Positions 57,249 through 64,000 of a stretch of DNA of 64,000 nt are shown piece by piece. The notes beneath the pieces are model-generated. The model did no database searches, was not told where the DNA came from, and saw only the letters and a program-made list of their open reading frames with translations. The position numbers were made by a program, and so were the translations under genes. This DNA comes from Calvatia gigantea (taxonomy: Eukaryota; Basidiomycota; Agaricomycetes; Agaricales; Lycoperdaceae), in the NCBI GenBank assembly GCA_025093985.1, contig JACAAK010000011.1, positions 1,860,001-1,924,000 on the forward strand, read 5' to 3'. Numbering within the stretch: position 1 is the first letter of the stretch; each line of letters begins with the position of its first letter.

Positions 57249-59001
57249 ATGTACTTGTCACAATATATACCCGGAATACAATACTCGATGAACCAAAAGA
57301 GCACTAGCGAAACAGTCACGCTCTCACTAGGCCTCACTGAGCGCACATCACCACCGTTTGGACTCAAATGGCATCACCCAGCTGGAGGCTGTACTCGAAC
57401 CACCCCCCACCCCAGCGCTTCAGCCCTTGTTCCTATCGTCCTCTGCGCCACCACCATGCTTTCCGGAAACGACCAATGCAAATCTCCACCACGCCGACCC
57501 ACATCCACAAAGGCATCAACACCTCTACTCCAACCCATGGCACGTCCAGGCGAACGACTAATGCAGAAACTGACACTATCCAACGTACTGGTGCCGTTGC
57601 CACTGCCGTTATCTCGACATGGACTCGATCCCTCAGTCATTGAGTATCTTAGGTCCTTTATGCCGCCCAAGGAATCCCTGCTAGAAGAAAATCGCCTCCG
57701 GAAATTCTCGTTGAAGGGTGCCCAGCTGCACTCCTCGGGGCGTTTCCCCCAACCCCGATGTCTCCCGGGAACACGCGTAGATCTTATGGCTCAGATCCAT
57801 ACTTGGTTGGTTGACGAAAGCCGGGAACAGGATATACTATGGTTACTTGGGCCTGCCGGAGTAGGAAAGTCGGCAATAGGGCAGACTGCTGGGGAACTCG
57901 CCGAGGAGCTTGGTCTCTTTGGTGCTGCTATTTTTTTTTCTCGAGGCCGGAAGGTCGATAATGCATCCCTTATCTTCACTTCGATCGCCTACCAACTTAC
58001 AAAACGGCATCCATCGTATCAGGCGATGGTTGATAAAGTGGTCGGCGAGGACGGCAAGATCTTGATGAGTTTGGATAAGCGGGTTCAGTACGAGAAACTC
58101 CTCGTCGAACCTTTCTCTGCGCCGGCACGCAAAGGAGAGCGCTTTCCCAAGTTGCTGGTTGTTGTTGATGGACTGGACGAATGCCAGGGAGACCTGGAGC
58201 AAGTGGAGCTTGTTCGACTGATCGCGGAGGTTGTTAAGGTTCCCAATTCTCTCCCCCTTTTATGGATGATCTGCAGCCGTCCAGAGCACCATCTCAAGGA
58301 GCTCGCTCGAGGCAATGGCCTTTCCGATGTTTGCTTGCAACTTCAACTCCCGCCAACAGAGCCCTGCGCCCAAGAAGATATCAGAAGATATCTCGTAGAC
58401 GGCCTTGTACACATTGCGGAACGGTATTATGGCCGATCCGACCCCAGCAGCAGAAACCAGTTTCTAACAAAGGGCGGAACAGAGTTGAGCAAACTCGTCA
58501 ACGAAGCATCTGGCGTCTTCGTAGTCGCTTCGTCCATACTAGGCATTCATCGGTGATTCTGTTGCTGCTGACCCGGCTTCCCAACTCCAAATCATCTTGG
58601 ATGGCACCTTCATCGACGGTGATGACAGCAAAAATTTCTTGGCGCCAATAGACAGGCTGTACCGAGGAGTGCTAGAAAAGACCAAGGGTAACCAGCTGCC
58701 GGCAACGCTGCAGCTTCTTGGGAGCTGTGCCATTTCCCCCCCGATACCTGCCCTCCACCTCGCCAATTTCCTTGGCCTCAGACAAGAAACGTTCGACAGT
58801 GCCCTCCAAACCTTACATCCCTTCCTTTCCGTGCTAGATCATCCAGCGGCAGCCCACGAATCCCTACACCTCTTTCATGCGTCGTTCCCCGACTTCATAA
58901 CTCACATCGGTCGCTCACAGAATTACTTCCAAGATCCCGATTTGCATCGGACTAAGCTAGCAGCCGCATTTTTGCGTGCTGAAGAGGGAGATTACGGCTA
59001 G
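57249..59001 (+). pseudogene. NACHT-type STAND NTPase with one frameshift
   Basis: Frame from the ATG at 57249. The N-terminus is Pro/Ser/Thr-rich and unlike known domains. Then come LPGTRVDLMAQIHTWL, P-loop GPAGVGKSA (about residue 201, 57849-57872), FFSRGRKVDNASLIFTSIAYQL, Walker B VVVDGLDECQ (about residue 305) and CSRPEHHL. At about 58547 the frame changes: the natural continuation (FIGDSVAADPASQLQ) is one base over, so one extra base sits in GGCATTC, and the original frame stops at once (TGA). The continuing part keeps LFHASFPDFITHIGRS and ends with TAG at 58999-59001, exactly where the LTR-like repeat begins. The C-terminus may therefore have been cut by that insertion. About 583 residues if the frame were whole. 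Confidence 0.75.
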
Positions 59002-59362
59002 GTGCACGAGCACGTCGGCGTCCGTCCGACGTTGTTCTTGACCAAAGGGATTAGGTTGGAAAGAGCGGGTAGGAGTGGAGATCACGAAAATGATGAGACA
59101 ACGGGACAGAGGATAAATTTGTTCCGAAGGCTCGGAACGATAAGAGAAGGGTTCGGAGAGGTGTCGAGAGCGATTACTGAACGTTCGGAAGGCGGCGTTT
59201 ACGATTGCGTGGCGATTCGGTGTTGAGACGAGAGAGAGAAGAGAGAAAGAGAGATAGATTAGAGAAATAGGCTAGAGACAGAGACTTCGAGTCGAAACTT
59301 GGCTAATTCGTAGCTACCTGACTACAACAAAGTATACAGGTTTTTATAGAGGAGAATGGTGG
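59002..59362 (+). mobile_element. LTR-like repeat, right member of an inverted pair
   Basis: Inverted counterpart of 53550-53913, about 80 percent similar by eye. It begins GTGCACGAG directly after the stop codon of the NACHT gene and ends near the TATA-like tttttatagagg. A frame of 74 codons runs through it, and an equivalent frame exists in the other copy (MHE-VGV start), but no family is recognised. Confidence 0.6.
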
Positions 59363-60265
59363 GCTGTGCGCCCGAATTACAAAGAGTAGAATGTAAATTT
59401 TAGAGAGAGAACAAAGAAAAACGTACTAGCAGGGATGAAGACGGGCCGGAAGCTCATTCTATGAGGTTCTAAATTATGAGGAATGTAGAAAATGCTCTTG
59501 GTTCCACCAGCATCACCCTCTCCCAGAGTCTATCTTGGGTTCCCTCGGAATGCAACGAGGGTAAGGACGGAGTCTTTGATGTGACGCCACCTTCTCTCCC
59601 AGTGTTGTATGGTATGCTGGCGCTTTTGATGTATATTTGGCACATCTGGATACCGATATTGGAATTACAGTCTGAGCCTCTGCTCGGCGTGGTGGCCGAG
59701 GACGAGGCCGAGGCGATACCATCTGCCCTCTCAATATCGTACGACATGCTGAGCTCTGCCGCAACGCATTTTTGGGGCATTTGCACGCAGATATCGGATC
59801 CACAGCCAGAGCCTCTGCTCAACATGGCGACCCTGGACTTCAGGTGTCTCAGAGCCCTTCGGTGATGTCGTACCGGTTCAGGACTTTATCGCCTTCGTTC
59901 GGCGACTTTACAAGTTGGTGAGCAACCCTATATGTAATATATTCTATAATCACTATTTAAAAGGCCTAGGGGCAGACAGTCCCAAACCTAAAGGATCTTG
60001 TTCGCACAAACCAACTCTCAGACGTGGACATGGATTTGGTGATAAAGTGTAATTCGGTTTCGGAACCACTTGTGGGTCCATGTGCTTATAATTTAGATCA
60101 GCTCGCTAATTTTCGTACACATCAGAATTTAGAGGAGCTAACAGAAGTTGACGAACCTGAGAAGTCTCCCCTATATATTATGGCTGGTTTTGGGATGGAG
60201 GCTGTTGTTATCCTTTTCGTTCCGGAAACTGCGATGATATACTCCATAGATGATTTTGTCAATCT
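59363..60265. other. No gene recognised; imperfect internal duplication
   Basis: A plus-strand frame (59476-59865) carries two related segments, each with a W-x-W/GI-hydrophobic stretch followed by an SEPLL/PEPLL phrase, at about 59600-59690 and 59740-59830. This looks like an old tandem duplication of about 140 bp. No known family and no splice partners. Confidence 0.3.
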
Positions 60266-61865
60266 CTAATATTTATCTTCTAAAATTTCCTGTTTATGCA
60301 GATGTAACTGAAAGTTGTCCACGACTTTGCCCAGTACGTGGCGCGTGAACCATCGCAAGATATGAGAACACTGTCGTGTCCGCATCACAATAGATACATG
60401 GAGTACAATTTGAATACTCGACGAAATGAAGAGACCAAGCAAGGTAGCCATCCTCACTTCGACGGAGCTGTCCGGCTTCGTCGCTTTCTCCCTGGGCAAC
60501 AACGGAAACATCCCTTCCTTCTCAAAAAAAACCCTCGAGGTATCCAACATCTCCATCGCCTTCTCCACTGTCACATTCGCCCCAACAGGTTTAAGCTTCC
60601 CAACAGGAACCAAAAACTTCCCATCATACTTCTCCCTTTCCTCCCGTATTTGTGGTGAAGCCGCAGCGAACAATGAATTATACGCGCCTACTTCGGGGGA
60701 ATCGAAGAAGAGGTTGATGATAGGGCTGAGGATGCGCGTGATGAAGTACGTGTTGGAGAATGTGTTGACTGCACCTGGGTCGACGGCGATGAAGAAGAGG
60801 TTGGGGTGGGTGTTGCGAGCGTGGAGGGCGGTGTGGGTTAGTTGTTGGCAGAGTTTCGATACGGCTGTTTTTTCATTTTTATTAGGGTCATATGGTGTTG
60901 TCCTGGGGGAGCGGGGGGTTCGGAAGTAAGCTGACACGCACCGTAATATGCGAATGCGCCCATGAACCCCCCGCCTGGACCAAAGTCGCAGCGGAAGTCG
61001 TCAGGGGATTTGAACTGGATATTTGGATCTTTGGCACGGCTGGTTGTATGCGCCATTGAGGAGACCTTAATAGACATTTTTGTTAGTAAGGATGTTTGGC
61101 CAGAGTGGGGTGGAATGATAAGTCATACAGTCACGATTCGGGCTTCGCCATGCCTGTCGGATGTCTCTTCGATAAGGGGAAGGAGTGTTTGTAGAAGCAT
61201 GAGATTGCCGAAATGACTGATGTTGAGTGTTAAGCGACAATTTATGTTGATGCGACAGAAACCTAACTTGGTTGCCAAGATATCTGAGTCGCGCTTTGAG
61301 TATGCATAACTACATGCAAGGAGGCGGACATACCATCCCTATGTTTAATCCGAGGGTCCGATAGCCTAAAAATCACAAATGAAAGCCCGCGAGCATGAGA
61401 CGTAGTACCAGCAACTCACAGAGCGCCGCTCATCACTATTCCAGAAACCATAGTCGTAATTTCATACCGACAAAAAACCAAGACAATAGCAAAAAAACTC
61501 ACCGAAGACATCCAATCTTCCAGCCTGTTTCAGGAACTTCTCTCCAGTCTCCTTCGCCTTCTCCGGCGTGCTGAAATCACACCATGTATAAATAACTTTA
61601 CCCTTCCCGATGCCCTCCTTTTCGAGGTCAGCAACGGCAGTTTCACCAGCGCTTTCGGAACGCGAGCCGAGATAGACTGTCGCGCCTTTGCGCGCGAGAT
61701 GTTTGACTGTGTGGTATCCTATCCCACGACTGCATAGGTAGTCAGTGAAGAAACTTAGGGCACAGGAAGGTCATAGGGAACTTACTTGCCACCAGTTACG
61801 AAGATAACTTTGCCAGTGAGGTCTTCTAGGTCTTTGTCGGGACTGAACGTTTTCTTGGTGACCAT
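60266..61865 (-). CDS. Short-chain dehydrogenase/reductase, retinol-dehydrogenase-like, core unresolved
   Basis: Minus-strand exons that join well: 61786-61865, 61503-61729, then 61129-61216, 60942-61065 and 60266-60864. Exon 1 ends in VTGGN and exon 2 starts RGIGYHTVKHLA, giving the TGGNRGIG cofactor loop. HFGNLMLLQTLLPLIEE and EARIVTVSSMAH hold the catalytic Ser. The join AYY|AVSK gives YxxxK, followed by VDPGAVNT. Between 61503 and 61216 the expected NNAG segment is missing. The sequence there offers only a small possible exon (61360-61440) whose phase does not fit its neighbours. So either an exon is missed or the gene is damaged. The C-terminal 60 residues are not conserved-looking. Confidence 0.68.
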
Positions 61866-63000
61866 GTTTGCGTGTACACTGTGCAAGAAGCAACAGACAC
61901 AAGCCGTTAGGCCGTTGTGTGTGTGTGAAAGCAGAAATGACCACATCAGGAAGCCCCTGATATACCGAAATGCCCGGCTGATGCCATTCATTATTCTGCC
62001 GTCATCCCCACAAGCATCGCCACCTTCAACCACTTCAATATTCAACGCCCATTGGGAGAGTGGTTGACCGGTTGATCTTATTAATACTCAATGAAATGCC
62101 GAGATAGATACCTATTAACCTATCACCGAACGACGGTTGTTCAGAGCAGCCTTGCCACGAATCCCATCCACCACATACACTCGTTAGCCGTCGACAAAAC
62201 TAAAGCTAGGAGTTCAAGGGTCCTCAAGCCTCAAGGTCTCAGTTCGGAAATGGGTATGTTGGCATTTCTCCTGGGGCCGCAACTATTATGGGCCACGGCA
62301 CCGTCGCCGTGTTCCGTAAGTGACCCAACGTGCACAAAACCCGGGATACGTTTCCCGTATTAAATTGCAGTTCGTGGTGTGGATTTACTTGCACTAGGCC
62401 TGCTTGTGACTCCACAAGCTCAAGCGCTCAAGAGTTTGTGGACGCAAAGATCCGTACATAATTATGAAACCCGCTGTGGGCAAGTACCCCATCTTCGTAG
62501 GGGAACAATCAACGATCTTTGTCCTCATCGCGAAACGGCAGCACCCCAGTTACCTCACTCACTTCGTCGGTCCCCCTTCCATGATGGTTCAATAAGCCCC
62601 TGGAACGTTATACCTGACCGCTTATCCTCTTCTGAAACGAATCAGAGGTGGGATGCGGAACAGGAGAAATTGGTTGGCAACCTACAAGCCTCATCTCATG
62701 GAGATTCTAAGCTCGTATCCAACGCACTGGCTGGTCGGGTATGAAGGCACGTTCGGTTACGACTATTAACCCTCAGTGCCAGGTGCATCCCTCGTAAGTG
62801 CGACAATCTTCTCTCTTCGGTCTCCAGGTTTGCTGATGATTCTCTCCTCTTATCACAGAGTTACTTCGGTCTCCAGGTTTGCTGATGATTCTCTCCTCTT
62901 ATCACAGAGTTACTTCGGCTGGTCCTTGTAACTACTTCGACTTTTCTCTCATTGCAACGCTATTCGTTTTCATTCAACGCCAATGCCTAACACGACTATC
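61866..63000. other. No gene recognised; contains a 49-bp tandem duplication
   Basis: Between the SDR (-) and the secreted protein (+), so probably a divergent promoter region on both sides. Frames of up to 121 codons show no motif. The exact 49-bp duplication at 62816-62913 lies about 90 bp upstream of the secreted-protein start. Confidence 0.4.
62816..62913. repeat. Exact tandem duplication of 49 bp
   Basis: Two identical 49-bp units (62816-62864 and 62865-62913), each starting ttcggtctccagg and ending cacagagttac, followed by the first five bases of a third. It lies just before the start of the secreted-protein gene, in a CT-rich stretch. Confidence 0.95.
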
Positions 63001-64000
63001 ATGAAGTTCTCCACCTCCTTCGTCGCCCTTGCCTTCATCCTTGCAAAGCTCTGCCCGTCGTATGTGACCGTTCGTTCACGCTATCCTCATCTGTTCACTG
63101 ATATAAATTCCTCCACCAAGGATACAGATGTTTTTGACCTCGCTGAATGGGACTCTACCGACAGCTACGACCTTGAAGCTCGCAACTCATATGGCAATTT
63201 GTATGGGGAACGATCAACTGATGATAGCGAGCTGTCCGAGCGCGACTTGGCATAGGATGACTTCGAAGTGCGAGACTTGAATGCTCGATCCAAAACTCCT
63301 AGCGTAGGGTCACTCGTATCACCCTCACGAACGAAATTTCCTCCTGACAGTAATACTTACAACTTAACCTGCACCGAAGCCCGCACCTGCCCGTGTATCG
63401 AAGCCAGCACCCAAGTCCACCCCCAGCTCTCCCGCAAACCAACCCAAGCCACCAGCTAGTCAACCCAACAAGCCTCCAGCCGGCCAACCCAATAAACCAC
63501 CCACTGGTCAACCCAACAAGCCTCCTGCCAATCAACCTAAGCCGAAGCCCAGTGGACAATGTAAGAGGCCTGGCCCCGCTCGGGGAGGCAAGAAGCGGTC
63601 GTTCGTTACGGGGACGACGACCGGACAGAGTAAGTGAGTTTTATATCTTCGGGAAAGTGCGACATCTGACCACGAATGTGATTTGTAGCAATTACTGTCA
63701 GTGGTAAGCAATACAAGCTAGGAGAAGATGCCTCCGGAAGCGGTGGGCAGGTGGTAAGTCCTTTATTTCCCCAGAGGAAACGCGAATACATATCCATTAT
63801 TACACACTATGATATAGACACTCAAAGTTGAAGGCGGGAGAGCATTCGCTAAGCGACCCAAACGCACCGGGAAAGCTGACCAAGACTTCACCACCGAAAT
63901 ATCAAACACCAAGAAGGCATCTGACGCGCTTGAGAGCGTACTGTTCATTGCTGAGGGTACTGATGGCGGGATTCGAATGGCTTATCACAGGTGCAATGCC
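63001..64000 (+). pseudogene. Secreted Pro-rich repeat protein of unknown function, in-frame TAG, runs off the window
   Basis: Signal peptide MKFSTSFVALAFILAKLCP from the ATG at 63001. An acidic part follows with RDL/LEAR phrases up to SERDLA, then TAG at 63253-63255. The same frame continues at once with DDFEVRDLNARSKTPS, clearly the same protein. A gtaggg intron to the acceptor gaag at 63384 leads to a Lys/Pro-rich part with repeats of the type QPNKPPAG (four or five copies). After it come GQCKRPGPARGGKKR, an intron (from 63630), TITVSGKQYKLGEDASG, another intron, and TLKVEGGRAFAKRPK and on to the window end. All joins except the TAG keep frame. A nonsense mutation, a natural stop-codon readthrough or a strain-specific change are possible. 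No family recognised. Confidence 0.6.

Noticed and set aside
59476..59865. 129-codon frame with hydrophobic stretches as a membrane protein gene
   Set aside because: Starts with no promoter-like context and consists of an internal duplication; no relatives recognised. Kept only as a note on the spacer.
1..64000. Prokaryote-type defence system, CRISPR array or clustered toxin genes
   Set aside because: No regularly spaced repeats and no bacterial-type operon; the intron structure and gene families are those of a fungus.

Overview
This is nuclear DNA of a filamentous basidiomycete, most likely an Agaricomycete. Genes are split by many short GT-AG introns, mostly about 45-60 nt. The gene content fits: a class I hydrophobin, tandem GMC (aryl-alcohol-oxidase-like) oxidoreductases, Galpha subunits with an enlarged helical domain, NACHT NTPases, F-box proteins and a class II (Tc1/mariner) transposon. 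I do not name a species.

Layout. 0-0.3 kb: decayed tail of a NACHT gene. 1.65-9.4 kb: hydrophobin (-), a 755-residue disordered protein (-), an intron-containing tRNA-Gln (-) and a 12-exon peroxisomal ABCD half-transporter (+). 10.3-11.4 kb: broken kinase-like gene. 15.0-16.5 kb: F-box/LRR gene with one frameshift. 16.5-22.7 kb: no gene recognised. 22.7-29.2 kb: tandem pair of Galpha genes with the same 17-exon layout; the first is frameshifted, the second is intact but has His for the catalytic Gln. They are separated by a short TIR element. 29.5-34.7 kb: compact housekeeping block with an RRG7-like mitochondrial nuclease-fold protein (-), an SDR (+), mitochondrial ribosome recycling factor (-) and a TPMT-like methyltransferase (+). 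36.4-42.1 kb: tandem GMC oxidoreductases, the first broken and the second intact, followed convergently by a small four-exon ATP synthase subunit k gene (-).

43.5-55.3 kb is repeat-rich: decayed multi-pass membrane-protein genes, a 1.73-kb direct repeat in two copies, and between them a degraded Tc1/mariner element almost without CpG. A NACHT gene (+) lies at 49.5-51.2 kb. 53.5-59.4 kb: an F-box gene and a frameshifted NACHT gene enclosed by an inverted pair of about 360-bp LTR-like sequences. 60.3-61.9 kb: an SDR (-) with an unresolved core. 63.0-64.0 kb: a secreted Pro-rich protein interrupted by an in-frame TAG and running off the window.

Two patterns stand out. (1) Single-base frameshifts hit one member of each tandem pair and members of expandable families, while single-copy housekeeping genes assemble without any; this points to real decay of redundant genes more than to sequencing error. 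(2) CpG-to-TpG/CpA changes between the two repeat copies cluster on the edges touching the Tc1 element, which looks like a footprint of methylation spreading from a silenced transposon.

I found no prokaryote-like operon, CRISPR array or obviously new multi-gene system. The strongest leads are the CpG footprint, the Galpha Gln-to-His paralogue, the conserved 4-nt micro-exon and the ABC transporter without its H-loop histidine.
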